Of a stretch of DNA of 64,000 nt, positions 42,009 through 52,254 are shown piece by piece. The position numbers and the translations under genes are program-made. Each line of letters starts with the position of its first letter. Positions within the stretch are counted from its first letter, which is position 1. Source of the DNA: Rhodocyclales bacterium. GTDB taxonomy: Bacteria > Pseudomonadota > Gammaproteobacteria > Burkholderiales > Rhodocyclaceae. The stretch spans positions 22,551 through 86,550 of the forward strand of contig JACRIY010000046.1 of the NCBI GenBank assembly GCA_016235805.1, in the 5' to 3' direction. The notes beneath the pieces were generated by a model. The model was not told the origin of the DNA. It saw nothing but the letters and a program-made list of their open reading frames with translations, and did not search any database.

Positions 42009-43519
42009 CTGCCGGATCGGTTGCGAAGGAACTCGAAGACTTCGATGCTGGATGTTTCGATCAGCGTCCGCTGCGGAATGTATTCGGCGACCTGCAGTTG
42101 GGATTCGGTTTCCTGCAGCAATGTAAATGGGCGGGCATTGTAGTTGCCGCGTCCGGCAAGTATGGATTCACTGCGATTTATGCTGGGCAGGGCCGGGAGC
42201 AGCAAGGCGGGGACCGGTGGTTCGGGGATTCGATGGCCGATCGCCTGAATGCGAACCGGCTTCGCTGAAGGGGAAATGACCTCGAGTCCAAGTTCGACAT
42301 GGCTGCTGCTCCGGCTGCGAGCCCAGCGGACAAGGCAGATTTGCCAGGCGGCTCCCGCCCCCGTGCGCAATCCCACCGCGCAGCCTGGCGCGATTCCGGT
42401 GACTGCGCCTACCACATGCACGATTGCATAGCCCGACGGACCCTCATTGAGCAGCGTCCAATCGCTGTATGTCAGTTCGCAGACCGAGGAGGTCGGGTCC
42501 AGCTCGGATTCGCCCTTCAGGGCCGTCCAGATCGAACTCAACTGGGTGCAAACTTCCACCGGCAATGACTGCGGCCGGCGATTGAAACTGCGGCGGCGCG
42601 GGGCCGCCCAGTGCTGCCTGGCGCGTTCGAGTGCATTGCGGTAATCGGCGCCGGCAGCCTGCAGCGGAAGGCCGAGCGTCCGCGGGGGAATGCCGTCGTT
42701 CAACTGTTCTAGGTGCCGCGCCGCTTCAGCGGCAAGTTCGCCGAAGCGGGTATAGAGGCATTGGCCACCACTCGGCTTCATTCGCTCCAGCGGAACCGGA
42801 GGTTGATCCATGCTCAGGTCGAGCCAGTACCAGTCTTCAGAAGCCTGCGGTGCAATCGGGTCGATTCTCGCAAGACCTGCCGTTGATTCCAGGTACTCGG
42901 CGAGGAACACGATTTCGCGTGGCGTGAGCCCTTCAGGTTGTGCTGCCGTGAGCGCCAGCATGACTTTGAACTTGGCATCGATTGCCGAGATTTCGGCGGG
43001 AAGCGTCGAGTCCGGATCCACAGACTCGTGGGCGGCATGATAAAGCGCCTGGCAATTGCGCCAGAAGTTCAGGGGGGTCGGTATCGCGACCACCTGCACC
43101 GCCATGAACTGCCGCGCTAGGTTGTTTATGCCCTGCAGGCATATCTGTGGTCGGCTGCGATGTACACGCGCGAGATCCTGGGGGTCTGCCTCGCCTGCGA
43201 TGCGCAACCAGGTTTCACCGAGTTCGGCGCGCAGCCCAATAAGACTGTGGGCAACCGTTCCCAGCGATACGGGGAGCGGCAGTTTTACGTCAAGCAGCAG
43301 TGGAATGAGTGCTTCGTCGATGCGTTCGGCTCTTTGCTGCAGCAGTTCGTCGATCTTCAGGCGATGCAGGACTGGAATCTGCAGCGACCCAATTGCCGCG
43401 AGGTGCTTGCGCAGGGGTATCAGATCCAGGAGCGGATCATCTTCCGCCGGTTCGGCGAGCCAATCCAGCGCCTGCTGCAGCAGAGGATGAGGGAGGGGCA
43501 ATGTCTGTTTGCGGCTCAT
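42005..43519 (-). CDS. PilZ-like domain protein, large
   Basis: 504 residues from ATG 43519; an in-frame ATG at 43588 (527 aa) is possible and neither has a clear ribosome-binding site. The N-terminal 300 residues are helical and unassigned. Around residue 345 the sequence RRRSFNRRP looks like the RxxxR arm of PilZ, followed about 50 residues later by [10 protein letters not shown] in the place of the D/NxSxxG motif (Ser replaced by Gly), and then a beta-barrel-like stretch. It may bind cyclic di-GMP or be a degenerate PilZ. It converges with the YihY gene by a 4-nt overlap. Confidence 0.6.
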   Translation of the reverse strand: MSRKQTLPLPHPLLQQALDWLAEPAEDDPLLDLIPLRKHLAAIGSLQIPVLHRLKIDELLQQRAERIDEALIPLLLDVKLPLPVSLGTVAHSLIGLRAELGETWLRIAGEADPQDLARVHRSRPQICLQGINNLARQFMAVQVVAIPTPLNFWRNCQALYHAAHESVDPDSTLPAEISAIDAKFKVMLALTAAQPEGLTPREIVFLAEYLESTAGLARIDPIAPQASEDWYWLDLSMDQPPVPLERMKPSGGQCLYTRFGELAAEAARHLEQLNDGIPPRTLGLPLQAAGADYRNALERARQHWAAPRRRSFNRRPQSLPVEVCTQLSSIWTALKGESELDPTSSVCELTYSDWTLLNEGPSGYAIVHVVGAVTGIAPGCAVGLRTGAGAAWQICLVRWARSRSSSHVELGLEVISPSAKPVRIQAIGHRIPEPPVPALLLPALPSINRSESILAGRGNYNARPFTLLQETESQLQVAEYIPQRTLIETSSIEVFEFLRNRSGS

Positions 43520-43793
43520 TTTGGGCAGGACAGCCTGTATGAATTGCGATTCTAGTGGAAACTGGATGCATTTTCTTTGCTTGCGCATGATGACGTCGGC
43601 ACTCCAGAGGGCCTCGCTCCTTGATGGAGTTGGGGTTGCCAGGGCTTTCGTCACTGCCGCGGAGCAACGAAGGCAGTCGGGTGCTAAAGAGCCATCTGAA
43701 GCCAGGCAGTTCTTTTGTGCTGGGCGGATAGGCGTGGGGGCTTCTCGTGTTTGGCGGAGGCGGAGCCCCCAGGCCGAAAAGGGGGACAACTTC
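43520..43793. other. Spacer upstream of rpsP, no clear gene
   Basis: Between the PilZ-like gene and the rpsP promoter. It can hold a longer N-terminus for the PilZ-like protein (to 43588), but beyond that I see no gene, hairpin terminator or repeat. Confidence 0.5.
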
Positions 43794-43822
43794 TTGTTTT
43801 ATCCGTGTCTTTGCAATAGAAT
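43794..43822 (+). promoter_or_regulatory. Likely sigma-70 promoter of the rpsP operon
   Basis: TTGTTT at 43794-43799 and TAGAAT at 43817-43822 are 17 nt apart, 31 nt ahead of the rpsP ATG. It is well placed for the rpsP-rimM-trmD-rplS operon. Confidence 0.65.
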
Positions 43823-43853
43823 CGCCGGCTTTCCCGCTTTTCAAGAGAACACC

Positions 43854-44108
43854 ATGGTTGTTATTCGTCTGGCCCGCAGCGGCGCCAAAAAGCGCCCGTT
43901 CTTCAATATGGTGGTTGCCGATTCGCGCAATCGCCGTGACGGTCGCTTCATCGAGCGCATCGGTTACTACAATCCCGTCGCTGCCGCGAATGAGCAGGGC
44001 CTGGTGATCAACACCGAGCGCCTGGCGTACTGGCAGGGGCACGGCGCCCAGTTGTCGCCGACCGCAGCCCGTCTGGTCAAGCAGGCGGCCGCTACCAAGG
44101 CTGCCTGA
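43854..44108 (+). CDS. rpsP: 30S ribosomal protein S16
   Basis: 84 residues beginning [20 protein letters not shown] and containing [20 protein letters not shown], the S16 core. It binds 16S rRNA in early 30S assembly. The order rpsP-rimM-trmD-rplS is standard. Confidence 0.98.
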   Translation: MVVIRLARSGAKKRPFFNMVVADSRNRRDGRFIERIGYYNPVAAANEQGLVINTERLAYWQGHGAQLSPTAARLVKQAAATKAA

Positions 44109-44113
44109 TTCGC

Positions 44114-44620
44114 ATGATTGTGCTGGGGCGCATAGTCGCCCCGTTCGGGGTTCAAGGCTGGCTGAGGGTGCATCCCTTCGGCGATGATCCCGAGGCATGG
44201 CGAAAGATGCCGCAATGGTGGCTCTCGGCGGATGCCGAGGCGCCGGCGGAACGTTGGACGCCTCGCGCTCTTGAGGCGGTAAAGCTGCACGGCGACGGTG
44301 TCGTGGCCAAACTGTCCGGGATCGATGATCGCGACGCATCGGAGGCCCTGGGCAGTTGCTACTTCGGCGCACCGCGCGAAGCCTTGCCGGCGCCCGCGCA
44401 GGATGAGTACTACTGGGCCGATCTGGTCGGCCTCGATGTTGTGAATATGCAGGATCAGCCGCTGGGTCGCGTCAAGTCCCTGATCGAGACGGGCGCGAAC
44501 GAGGTGCTGGTAGTGGCCGACGGAGAACGCGAACGCTTGCTGCCCTTTGTCGAGCAGGTGGTCAGGAAGGTCGATGTCGCAGCGAAGTTGGTGCGTGTCG
44601 ACTGGGATAGCGACTGGTGA
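44114..44620 (+). CDS. rimM: Ribosome maturation factor RimM
   Basis: 168 residues with [20 protein letters not shown] at the start and the PRC-barrel domain ([20 protein letters not shown]) at the end. RimM helps assemble the 30S head. Its stop overlaps the GTG start of trmD. Confidence 0.97.
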   Translation: MIVLGRIVAPFGVQGWLRVHPFGDDPEAWRKMPQWWLSADAEAPAERWTPRALEAVKLHGDGVVAKLSGIDDRDASEALGSCYFGAPREALPAPAQDEYYWADLVGLDVVNMQDQPLGRVKSLIETGANEVLVVADGERERLLPFVEQVVRKVDVAAKLVRVDWDSDW

Positions 44621-45378
44621 GCTTGCGCTTCGATGTCATTACGCTGTTCCCGGAGATGTTCGCGGCCTTGACCGCATCCGGGATTTCGCGGAGGGCGCTG
44701 GAACGCGGCTTGTGGCAGGTGGAGTTTCGCAATCCGCGAGAGTGGACGCAGGACGTGCATCGAACGGTGGATGACCGGCCGTATGGCGGTGGCCCCGGGA
44801 TGGTGATGATGGCTTCGCCGCTGGAGCAGGCGATTGGTGTGGCAAAAGCGGCGGCCGCGGCAAAAGTCGGCGCTGGCGCTACGGCGAAAGTGATCTACCT
44901 TTCGCCGCAAGGGCGGCGGATCGACCAGCGTCGAGTTGCTGGACTAGTGGCGGAGGGCGGGGCGATCCTGCTTTGCGGGCGCTACGAAGGAATAGACGAG
45001 CGTGTAATCGAACGCTGCGTGGATGAAGAACTGTCGCTGGGCGATTTCGTGTTGTCCGGCGGCGAACTGGCGGCAATGGCCCTGATGGATGCCTGCATCA
45101 GGCTCCTGCCGGGGGCACTGAACGATGAGGCCTCGGCAGCGGAGGATTCGTTTGCTGCAGGCCTGCTGGACTGTCCGCACTACACGCGGCCGGAGGTGTA
45201 TGAAGGAATTGCGGTACCGGCGGTTTTGCTGTCCGGCAACCATGAAGCAATACGGCGCTGGCGCCTGAAACAGGCGTTGGGTCGGACGTGGCAACGGCGC
45301 CCGGATCTGATCGAGACGAGGGTGTTGAGCAGTGAAGAGGCCAACCTGCTGGGCGAGTTCCAGCGGGAGGTCAATTAG
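44617..45378 (+). CDS. trmD: tRNA (guanine37-N1)-methyltransferase
   Basis: 253 residues. [14 protein letters not shown] begins it, [18 protein letters not shown] and [14 protein letters not shown] follow, and the SPOUT knot contains [23 protein letters not shown] start, overlapping rimM. Between the helix after GGGPGM and the conserved [10 protein letters not shown] lies the in-frame repeat copy F, encoding KVGAGATAK. The family normally has a short variable loop at this place, so the repeat appears to have lengthened it. Confidence 0.97.
   Translation: MSLRFDVITLFPEMFAALTASGISRRALERGLWQVEFRNPREWTQDVHRTVDDRPYGGGPGMVMMASPLEQAIGVAKAAAAAKVGAGATAKVIYLSPQGRRIDQRRVAGLVAEGGAILLCGRYEGIDERVIERCVDEELSLGDFVLSGGELAAMALMDACIRLLPGALNDEASAAEDSFAAGLLDCPHYTRPEVYEGIAVPAVLLSGNHEAIRRWRLKQALGRTWQRRPDLIETRVLSSEEANLLGEFQREVN
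44861..44890 (+). repeat. Dispersed short repeat, copy F
   Basis: Reads CAAAAGTCGGCGCTGGCG followed by CTACGGCGAAAG, in frame in trmD, encoding [10 protein letters not shown] directly before the conserved VIYLSPQG. Confidence 0.8.
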
Positions 45379-45461
45379 AAACTGCACGTATCAGGACATT
45401 GTCCTGCTCTGCGCGCAAGGCTGACGGGAAGCATCCGTAGCCACAAGACATGGAGTAAAGC

Positions 45462-45824
45462 ATGAACCTGATTCAGCAACTCGAAAAGGAAGAAATCGAA
45501 CGCCTGGGCAAGACCGTGCCCGAGTTCGCTCCCGGCGATACCGTGGTCGTCAACGTGAACGTGGTCGAAGGCGATCGCAAGCGCGTCCAGGCATTCGAAG
45601 GCGTGGTGATTTCCAAGCGCAATCGCGGCCTCAACTCGAATTTCATCGTGCGCAAGATTTCCTCCGGCGAGGGCGTCGAGCGTACGTTCCAGACTTACTC
45701 GCCGCTGATCGCCAGCATCGAGCTCAAGCGCCGCGGCGATGTCCGTCGCGCCAAGCTCTACTACCTGCGCGACCGCTCCGGCAAGTCGGCACGTATCAAA
45801 GAGAAACTTACGCGCAAGGCGTAA
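45462..45824 (+). CDS. rplS: 50S ribosomal protein L19
   Basis: 120 residues with [40 protein letters not shown] and the C-terminal [20 protein letters not shown]. Last gene of the rpsP operon. Its last codons form the beginning of the 72-bp tandem repeat. Confidence 0.98.
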   Translation: MNLIQQLEKEEIERLGKTVPEFAPGDTVVVNVNVVEGDRKRVQAFEGVVISKRNRGLNSNFIVRKISSGEGVERTFQTYSPLIASIELKRRGDVRRAKLYYLRDRSGKSARIKEKLTRKA

Positions 45825-45964
45825 GTTTTCAGTGCAGGTTAATGCCCGCGTCAGCGGGCGTTAGCCGAAACTAAAAGCCGCGTTAACAAGGCGTGAGCTT
45901 TCAGTGCAGGCTAATGCCCGCGTCAGCGGGCGTTAGCCTGAACTGAAAGCCGCGTTAACAAGGC
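45815..45964 (+). repeat. 72-bp tandem repeat of large hairpins behind rplS
   Basis: Two units of exactly 72 nt (45815-45886 and 45887-45958) plus the first 6 nt of a third, each beginning CAAGGC. Each unit has a long inverted repeat; in the second, GCTTTCAGT-g-CAGGCTAATGCCCGC pairs with its complement ending in AAGC (45897-45950), about 24 pairs with a GTCA loop. The first unit has more mismatches. It starts within the last codons of rplS. Confidence 0.85.
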
Positions 45965-45987
45965 CTGATCGTCTGCGACGCAAGCAC

Positions 45988-46028
45988 AACGGGCCGCCCG
46001 GCTTACGCCGGGCGGCCCGTTTCGTTTG
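45988..46028. terminator. Terminator between rplS and folE2
   Basis: AACGGGCCGCCCGGC, a TTAC loop and its exact complement form a 15-bp stem followed by TCGTTTGT. It can end both convergent transcripts. Confidence 0.85.
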
Positions 46029-46050
46029 TATCTGGACGAGTCAGGAGCGG

Positions 46051-46857
46051 TCAGTAGCGCTTCTTGTTGCACTCGATCAGCGCGTAGGCCGAGTGGTTGT
46101 GGATCGACTCGAAGTTTTCGCTTTCGACCACGTAGGCGTCGATGCGCGGATCGGCATTGAGCGCGCCTGCAACGTCGCGCACCAGGTCTTCGACGAATTT
46201 GGGATTGTCGTAGGCGCGCTCGGTCACGAGTTTCTCATCGGGACGCTTGAGCAGGCCGTAGAGTTCGCAGGAAGCCTGGGTTTCGGCCATGCGCACGAGG
46301 TCTTCGATCCACACCAGCTGGTTGGTGGTCGCCGTGATGGTGACGTGGGAGCGCTGGTTGTGGGCGCCACGGTCCGAGATCTTCTTCGAGCACGGGCAGA
46401 GGCTGGTCACCGGCACCACGACCTTGATGGTCTGGCGGTATTGGTTTCCGGGGATGATTTCGCCGATGAAGGTGACCTCGTAATCCATCAGGCTCTTGAC
46501 ACCCGAAACCGGCGCCGACTTGTTGATGAAATACGGGAAACTCATTTCGAGGTGCCCGGTCTCCGCCTCGAGGCGGGTGACCATTTCGCGCAGCATGGTC
46601 TCGAAGCTCTCGACCGAAATCTCTTCCTCGTGCGAATTGAGGATCTCGACGAAGCGCGACATGTGGGTGCCCTTGAAATTGTGGGGCAGTCCGACATACA
46701 TGTTGAAGGTGGCGATCGTGTGGCGCACGCCGCCGCTCTTGTCCAGGACCTTGAAAGGATGGCGTATGTCCTTGATGCCGACCTTGTTGATCGGCAACTG
46801 GCGCGAGTCCTCGCTGTTCTGGACGTCTGCAATCGGGGCTTGGTTGGCTGGAGCCAT
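46051..46857 (-). CDS. folE2: GTP cyclohydrolase FolE2 (type IB)
   Basis: 268 residues from ATG 46857, which has AGGA 6 nt upstream; an ATG 18 nt further up lacks one. [20 protein letters not shown] carries the cysteine metal ligand and catalytic residues of the type IB enzyme, and it starts with [20 protein letters not shown]. It makes dihydroneopterin triphosphate for folate and queuosine, using metals other than zinc. No zinc-dependent FolE is in the window. Confidence 0.96.
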   Translation of the reverse strand: MAPANQAPIADVQNSEDSRQLPINKVGIKDIRHPFKVLDKSGGVRHTIATFNMYVGLPHNFKGTHMSRFVEILNSHEEEISVESFETMLREMVTRLEAETGHLEMSFPYFINKSAPVSGVKSLMDYEVTFIGEIIPGNQYRQTIKVVVPVTSLCPCSKKISDRGAHNQRSHVTITATTNQLVWIEDLVRMAETQASCELYGLLKRPDEKLVTERAYDNPKFVEDLVRDVAGALNADPRIDAYVVESENFESIHNHSAYALIECNKKRY

Positions 46858-46930
46858 GGGATTCCTGCTGTTCATTGTGCTGGTTGGCGATTGTCGATAG
46901 ACGAACTATAGCATTTCCCGACTGAATTAC

Positions 46931-48793
46931 TCAACTATTGCTCGCCCTGTCAAGGCTGACCCTGACGCTACGCTCAATTCCGGCCGCGTCAAGGCCAAGT
47001 TCGGCAAGCAGCAGGGCGGAATCGCCATGATCGACAAAACGGTCGGGCAGTCCAAGGCGAAGGAAAGGCATGGTGATTCCGGCTTCCTCCAGCGCCCGCG
47101 CAATTTCTGCGCCGCCGCCGCCGATCAGGGCGTTCTCCTCGATGCTGACCAGCAGTTCGTGCTCCGCGGCAAGCTGGCGCACCAGGTCGACGTCGAGCGG
47201 CTTGACGAAACGCATGTTGGCGACGCTGGCATCGAGTGCTTCCGCCGCCTTCAGTGCCGGCGCCAGCATGGAGCCAAAGGCCAGCAGCGCGACTTTCCTG
47301 CCGCGCCGGCGCAGTTCCCCCTTGCCGGTCGGCAGGACGTCCAGCGAGGCTTCCACGGGGGTTCCCGGGCCGCTGCCGCGCGTATAGCGGACGGCGCTTG
47401 GGCCGTTCAGCGTATAGGCCGTGGAAAGCATCTTGCGACACTCGTTCTCGTCGCTCGGCGTCATCACCACCATGTTCGGGATGCAGGTCAGGTAGGACAG
47501 GTCGAAGGCGCCGTTGTGCGTGGCGCCGTCGGCGCCGACCAGGCCGCCGCGGTCGATGGCGAACACCACCGGCAGGTTCTGCAGGGCGATGTCGTGGATC
47601 AGCTGGTCGTAGGCGCGCTGCAGGAAGGTCGAGTAGATCGCCACCACCGGGCGCATGCCTTCACAGGCCAGGCCGCCGGCAAAGGTCACGGCATGCTGTT
47701 CGGCGATGCCGACGTCGAAGTAGCGCTGCGGGTATTCTTGGGCGAAGCGCACCATGCCCGAGCCCTCGCGCATCGCCGGCGTGATGCCGATCAGGCGGCT
47801 GTCGGCCTTCGCCTGGTCGCACAGCCAGTCGCCGAATACCTGCGTGTAGGTCGGGCGGCCGGACGCCTTGGCCTGTTCGATGCCGTTGGCGGCGTCGAAC
47901 TTGCCGACCCCGTGATAGAGGATCGGGTCGGCCTCGGCCAGCTTGTAGCCCTGGCCCTTGCGCGTTATTACGTGGAGGAACTGCGGGCCCTTCAGCTTGC
48001 GCAGGTTCTGCAGCGTCGGGATCAGCGCATCGAGGTCGTGGCCGTCGATGGGGCCGATGTAGTTGAAGCCGAACTCCTCGAACAGGGTGCCCGGCGAGAT
48101 CATGCCCTTGACGTGCTCCTCGACGCGGTTGGCGAACTCGAGGACGTTGGGCAGCGACGCGAGCACCTTCTCGCCGGCACGGCGCGCCGCGTTGAAGGTG
48201 CCGCCTGACAGCAGGCGCGCCAGGTACTTGTTCAGCGCGCCCACCGGTGGCGAGATCGACATGTCATTGTCGTTGAGGATGACCAGCAGGTTGGCGTCGA
48301 TCACGCCGGCGTTGTTGAGCGCCTCGAAGGCTTGCCCGGCGGACATCGCGCCGTCGCCGATGATCGCCACCACGCGCCGCTCCTCGCCGCGGTTGCGGGC
48401 GGCGACCGCCATGCCCAGCGCGGCCGAAATCGAGGTCGAGGAATGTCCGACGCCGAAGGTGTCGTACTCGCTCTCGCAGCGGCGCGGAAAGCCGGAAACG
48501 CCGTCCTTCATGCGCAGGCGCTGCATGCCGCCGCGACGGCCGGTCAGCGCCTTGTGCGGATAGGTCTGGTGGCCGACGTCCCAGACCAGGCGGTCGGCCG
48601 GCGTATCGAACACGTAATGCAGCGCCACGGTCAGTTCCACGGTGCCCAGGTTCGACGACAGGTGGCCGCCCGTCTTCGATACCGATTCGAGCAGGAACGC
48701 CCGCAGTTCGTCGGCGATTTGCGGCAACTGTTCGCGCGGCAGGGCGCGCAGGTCGGCGGGAGAAAGGATTGCGTCAAGCAGGGGATGGGTCAT
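46931..48793 (-). CDS. dxs: 1-deoxy-D-xylulose-5-phosphate synthase
   Basis: 620 residues with the transketolase-like TPP site [35 protein letters not shown] and [18 protein letters not shown]. First step of the methylerythritol phosphate isoprenoid pathway. It overlaps ispA by ATGA, forming xseB-ispA-dxs. Confidence 0.98.
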   Translation of the reverse strand: MTHPLLDAILSPADLRALPREQLPQIADELRAFLLESVSKTGGHLSSNLGTVELTVALHYVFDTPADRLVWDVGHQTYPHKALTGRRGGMQRLRMKDGVSGFPRRCESEYDTFGVGHSSTSISAALGMAVAARNRGEERRVVAIIGDGAMSAGQAFEALNNAGVIDANLLVILNDNDMSISPPVGALNKYLARLLSGGTFNAARRAGEKVLASLPNVLEFANRVEEHVKGMISPGTLFEEFGFNYIGPIDGHDLDALIPTLQNLRKLKGPQFLHVITRKGQGYKLAEADPILYHGVGKFDAANGIEQAKASGRPTYTQVFGDWLCDQAKADSRLIGITPAMREGSGMVRFAQEYPQRYFDVGIAEQHAVTFAGGLACEGMRPVVAIYSTFLQRAYDQLIHDIALQNLPVVFAIDRGGLVGADGATHNGAFDLSYLTCIPNMVVMTPSDENECRKMLSTAYTLNGPSAVRYTRGSGPGTPVEASLDVLPTGKGELRRRGRKVALLAFGSMLAPALKAAEALDASVANMRFVKPLDVDLVRQLAAEHELLVSIEENALIGGGGAEIARALEEAGITMPFLRLGLPDRFVDHGDSALLLAELGLDAAGIERSVRVSLDRASNS

Positions 48794-49677
48794 CAGAAGG
48801 TCCGCTCGACGATGAAGTCGGCAAGTTCGTGCAGGCGCGTGGCGGAATCGCCGAAGGGGGCAAGCGCGTCGTGGGCATCCTGACGCAGCTTGGCGGCCAT
48901 GGCTTTTGCTTCCTTCGCACCAAGTAAATTGACATAGGTGGGCTTGTTCTGCGCCGCGTCCTTGCCGGCGGTCTTGCCCAGGGTTGCGGTGCTGGCCTCG
49001 GCGTCGAGGATGTCGTCGACCACCTGGAACAGCAGGCCGATGCGGTTGGCAAAGCGTCCCAGGCGATCCAGCGCGTCGGGCGGCGCCTCGCCGCAGTGGG
49101 CGCCGAGCAGCACCGCGGCGCGAATCAGGGCGCCGGTCTTGTGGATGTGCATGTATTCGAGTGCGCCGATGTCGAGCTGCAGGCCCACGGCGGCGAGGTC
49201 GATGGCCTGCCCGCCCGCCATCCCGCGCGATCCGGAAGCAACGGCCAGCAGATGCAACATTTCCAGCTGGCGCGCCGCAGAGACACCGGGAAGCCGGTCG
49301 GCGAGCACCTGGAAGGCCAGCGTCTGCAAGGCGTCGCCGACCAGCAGCGCCGTCGCTTCGTCGTACTCGACGTGGCAGGTCGGCTTGCCGCGCCGAAGCA
49401 CGTCGTCATCCATGCAGGGCATGTCGTCGTGCACCAGCGAATAAGCGTGGATCAGCTCGACGGCGATGGCCGGCGCGTCCAGCACCTGCTCGTCGGCGCC
49501 GAAGATGGCGCCTGCCGCATGGCACAGCAGCGGCCGCACGCGCTTGCCGCCGCCCAGGACCGAATAGCGCATCGCTTGGTGCAGGCGCGCAGGCGCCAGG
49601 TCGGCAGCCGGGAGGGCCGCCTCAAGGGTCGATTCGGTGCGCCGCTGGACGGCGGACATCCAGGTCAGGAAATCCAT
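48793..49677 (-). CDS. ispA: Polyprenyl (farnesyl) diphosphate synthase
   Basis: 294 residues from ATG 49677. It has the first aspartate-rich motif DDMPCMDDD with the preceding HAYSLVH, and the second DDILD ([13 protein letters not shown]). [10 protein letters not shown] also matches. It makes geranyl and farnesyl diphosphate. Its start lies within the end of xseB's neighbourhood, 8 nt after that stop. Confidence 0.96.
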   Translation of the reverse strand: MDFLTWMSAVQRRTESTLEAALPAADLAPARLHQAMRYSVLGGGKRVRPLLCHAAGAIFGADEQVLDAPAIAVELIHAYSLVHDDMPCMDDDVLRRGKPTCHVEYDEATALLVGDALQTLAFQVLADRLPGVSAARQLEMLHLLAVASGSRGMAGGQAIDLAAVGLQLDIGALEYMHIHKTGALIRAAVLLGAHCGEAPPDALDRLGRFANRIGLLFQVVDDILDAEASTATLGKTAGKDAAQNKPTYVNLLGAKEAKAMAAKLRQDAHDALAPFGDSATRLHELADFIVERTF

Positions 49678-49684
49678 GGGTGCT

Positions 49685-49960
49685 TCAGCCTTCCTGCTTG
49701 CCGTCGATTTCCGGGTCGAAATCGTGCAGGCCGTCGCCATCGAGGATGCGTATCTGCTGTTCCGCCACGGTGAGCGTCGCCTGGCACTGGCGCAACAGCG
49801 CCGAGCCGCGCTTGTAGGCGTCGAGAGCGTCCTGCAGGGGCATCTGGCCGGCCTCCATCGCTGCGACTATCGCTTCCAGTTCGCCGAGGGCTTTTTCAAA
49901 CGACAGGGAGTTCTCGCCAGCGGAATCGGTGTCCAAAACAGTCTTCGAAGGTGTGGCCAT
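49685..49960 (-). CDS. xseB: Exodeoxyribonuclease VII small subunit
   Basis: 91 residues with the family core SFEKALGELEAIVAAMEAGQ and PLQDALDAYKRGSALLRQCQ. It partners XseA (not in this window) to degrade single-stranded DNA. It heads the xseB-ispA-dxs operon. Confidence 0.95.
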   Translation of the reverse strand: MATPSKTVLDTDSAGENSLSFEKALGELEAIVAAMEAGQMPLQDALDAYKRGSALLRQCQATLTVAEQQIRILDGDGLHDFDPEIDGKQEG

Positions 49961-50045
49961 GAGTGAAGCCTTGGCCGAAAACAGTGACCGGCGGCAAGGG
50001 AAAACCGTAAAAATAGCCTAAGGTGCGCCCTCTGGTCAAATTGGC

Positions 50046-50074
50046 TACAATTGCGCGGCCGGATTTTCCGGCCG
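50046..50074 (+). promoter_or_regulatory. Possible -10 element with adjacent hairpin upstream of the Rieske gene
   Basis: TACAAT at 50046-50051 is followed at once by CGGCCGG-ATTTT-CCGGCCG (50056-50074), a 7-bp inverted repeat at the expected transcription start. No good -35 box is found at the right distance. It may be an operator or a leader hairpin. Confidence 0.35.
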
Positions 50075-50201
50075 ATTGTCTGTCCCGGCGGTCCTTCAGT
50101 TTCGGCAAAACGCCCGCTGGCGCGGGGTATCGGCCTGCTGCGAAACTTGGTTATCCGTCCGTTTCCGGTTTCCGGGTAAACCCTCTTGGAGGTTGGGAAT
50201 C

Positions 50202-51302
50202 ATGTCCGAAGTAGGCTCGCGATCGCTCCTTTCACCAGGCGCGTCGCAGTTTCCGGTTGAGTGGTATTTCGATGAGAAGCGCTTCGAGCTGGAGAAGAAG
50301 CTGATCTTCGATGCCGGACCGGGCTATGTCGGCCATGAACTGATGGTTCCCGAAGTCCATGACTATCGTTCTCAGGAGTGGCACGACCATGCGCGCATGG
50401 TGGTGCACCAGCCTGATGGCCACTACGAGATGTCCAATGTCTGTCGTCACCGGCAGGCCATCATGCTGCAGGGCGCGGGTAACGCAAGGAACATCGTCTG
50501 CCCGATCCATCGCTGGACCTACGACACCGGCGGCGAACTGATCGGCGCGCCGCACTTTCCGGCCAATCCCTGCCTCAACCTCGCCAAGCAGAAGCTGGAG
50601 AACTGGCAGGGCCTGCTGTTCAAGGGGCCGCGTTCGGCCAACGCCGACCTGGCCGGCATGAAGGTGGCGGGCGAACTCAGGTTCGAAGGCTACAAGCTCG
50701 ACCACGTCGAGCTGCACCAGTGCAACTACAACTGGAAGACCTTCATCGAGGTCTATCTCGAGGACTACCACGTCGTTCCCTACCACCCCGGGCTCGGCGG
50801 CTTCGTCACCTGCGAGGACCTGGCCTGGCAGTTCGGCGACTGGTACTCGGTGCAACGGGTCGGCATCACCTCGCTGGCCAAGCCAGGTTCGGCGACCTAC
50901 AAGCAGTGGCACAAGGCGGTGCTGGATTACTACGGCGGCGAGCTGCCCAAGCACGGCGCGATCTGGCTCACCTATTACCCGAACATCATGGTCGAGTGGT
51001 ATCCGCACGTGCTGGTGGTGTCGACCCTGATCCCGCAGGACGTGGACCGGACCCTGAATGTCGTCGAGTTCTACTACCCAGAGGACATCGCGCTGTTCGA
51101 GCCCGAATTCATCAAGGCCGAGCAGGCCGCCTACATGGAGACGGCGATCGAGGACGACGACATCGGCGAACGCATGGATCGCGGCCGCCGCGCGCTGATG
51201 AAGCAGGGGCGCAGCGAAGTCGGCCCCTACCAGTCGCCGATGGAAGACGGCATGCAGCACTTCCACGAGTTCTACCGGCGCGTGATGGCCGATCAACCCT
51301 GA
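50202..51302 (+). CDS. Rieske-type aromatic ring-hydroxylating oxygenase, alpha subunit-like
   Basis: 366 residues. The Rieske [2Fe-2S] site is C81-R-H83 and C100-P-I-H103. The mononuclear iron site is in the C-terminal domain as EDYHVVPYH (Asp188, His190, His195), with a bridging acid. This is the Rieske non-haem iron oxygenase fold. GGAGG precedes the ATG. It is divergent from xseB, and no ferredoxin, reductase or beta subunit lies nearby, so its electron source and substrate are unknown. Orthologues next to xseB-ispA-dxs occur in other betaproteobacteria. Confidence 0.9.
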   Translation: MSEVGSRSLLSPGASQFPVEWYFDEKRFELEKKLIFDAGPGYVGHELMVPEVHDYRSQEWHDHARMVVHQPDGHYEMSNVCRHRQAIMLQGAGNARNIVCPIHRWTYDTGGELIGAPHFPANPCLNLAKQKLENWQGLLFKGPRSANADLAGMKVAGELRFEGYKLDHVELHQCNYNWKTFIEVYLEDYHVVPYHPGLGGFVTCEDLAWQFGDWYSVQRVGITSLAKPGSATYKQWHKAVLDYYGGELPKHGAIWLTYYPNIMVEWYPHVLVVSTLIPQDVDRTLNVVEFYYPEDIALFEPEFIKAEQAAYMETAIEDDDIGERMDRGRRALMKQGRSEVGPYQSPMEDGMQHFHEFYRRVMADQP

Positions 51303-51318
51303 TCCAGGAGTCTTTGAC

Positions 51319-51349
51319 GGGCGCTGGCGGCATGCCGGCGCCCGCTTTT
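51319..51349 (+). terminator. Rho-independent terminator after the Rieske gene
   Basis: GGGCGCTGGC, a 5-nt loop and GCCGGCGCCC form a 10-bp stem with one G-T pair, followed by GCTTTTACG. Confidence 0.8.
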
Positions 51350-51390
51350 ACGTCCGGCCCGGATGGGCGGACGGTATCCACCGGAATTTC

Positions 51391-52254
51391 ATGCAATCAC
51401 TCTGGATGGTCGCCGCAAGCCTGCTGTTCGCCTGCATGGGCGTCTGCGTCAAGCTTGGCGCCGCGCAATTTTCTGCCGCCGAACTGGTGTTCTGGCGCGG
51501 CTTCATCGCCACGCTGCTGATCGGCTCCTACGTCGTCCTGCGCCGCCTGCCGCTGGCGACGCCGCATGCACGGACGCATGTCGTGCGCGGCCTGTCGGGC
51601 TTCGTCTCGCTGGTGATGTACTTCTACGCCATCAGCATGATCCCGCTGGCGGCGGCGGTGACGCTGAACTACACTTCGCCGCTGTTCCTCGCGCTGTTGC
51701 TGGCGTTGTGGGTCAAGGAACCGGTGCGGCGCGGTTTCTATGCCGTGCTCGCGGTCGGCTTCGTCGGAGTGATCTTCCTGTTGCAGCCGACGCTGGCCCG
51801 CGACCAGTGGCTGGGGGCCCTGTTCGGCCTCGGCTCCGGGATCATTTCCAGCGTCGCCTACCTCAACGTGCGGCGCCTGGGCGAACTGGGCGAGCCGGAA
51901 TGGCGCACCGTGTTCTATTTCTCGGCCATGGCCACCCTGGGCGGCCTGCCCTGGCTGCTGACCGCCAGCCCCTTCCATGCCATCGACCTGCGCGGCTGGC
52001 TGCTGCTGCTCGGTGTCGGCGGCTTCGGCCTGCTGGCGCAGCTTTGCATGACGGCTGCCTACAAGCGCGGCAAGACGCTGGCCTCGGCCAGCCTCGCCTA
52101 CAGCACGGTGGTGTTCTCCAGCGCCTTCGGCATGCTGCTGTGGGGCGAAACCCTGCCCTGGGTAGGCTGGGCCGGCGTGGTGATGATCGTCGCCAGCGGC
52201 CTGTTCGCCACGGTGCTGTCGCGGCGGACGGATACGGAAGCGGTAACGGACTAA
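51391..52254 (+). CDS. EamA/DMT-superfamily transporter
   Basis: 287 residues with ten hydrophobic segments arranged as two EamA repeats. Conserved features are WRGFIATLLIGSY, the repeat-ending LNYTSPLFLALLLALWVKEP and AYSTVVFSSAFGMLLWGETL. Such proteins export metabolites. Substrate unknown. It is the last normal-GC gene before the accessory cluster. Confidence 0.9.
   Translation: MQSLWMVAASLLFACMGVCVKLGAAQFSAAELVFWRGFIATLLIGSYVVLRRLPLATPHARTHVVRGLSGFVSLVMYFYAISMIPLAAAVTLNYTSPLFLALLLALWVKEPVRRGFYAVLAVGFVGVIFLLQPTLARDQWLGALFGLGSGIISSVAYLNVRRLGELGEPEWRTVFYFSAMATLGGLPWLLTASPFHAIDLRGWLLLLGVGGFGLLAQLCMTAAYKRGKTLASASLAYSTVVFSSAFGMLLWGETLPWVGWAGVVMIVASGLFATVLSRRTDTEAVTD

Noticed and set aside
46500..46530. 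Repeat-like sequence AAGTCGGCGCCGGTTTCGG (minus strand) in folE2
   Set aside because: Only half the repeat matches and the encoded segment fits the native FolE2 sequence.
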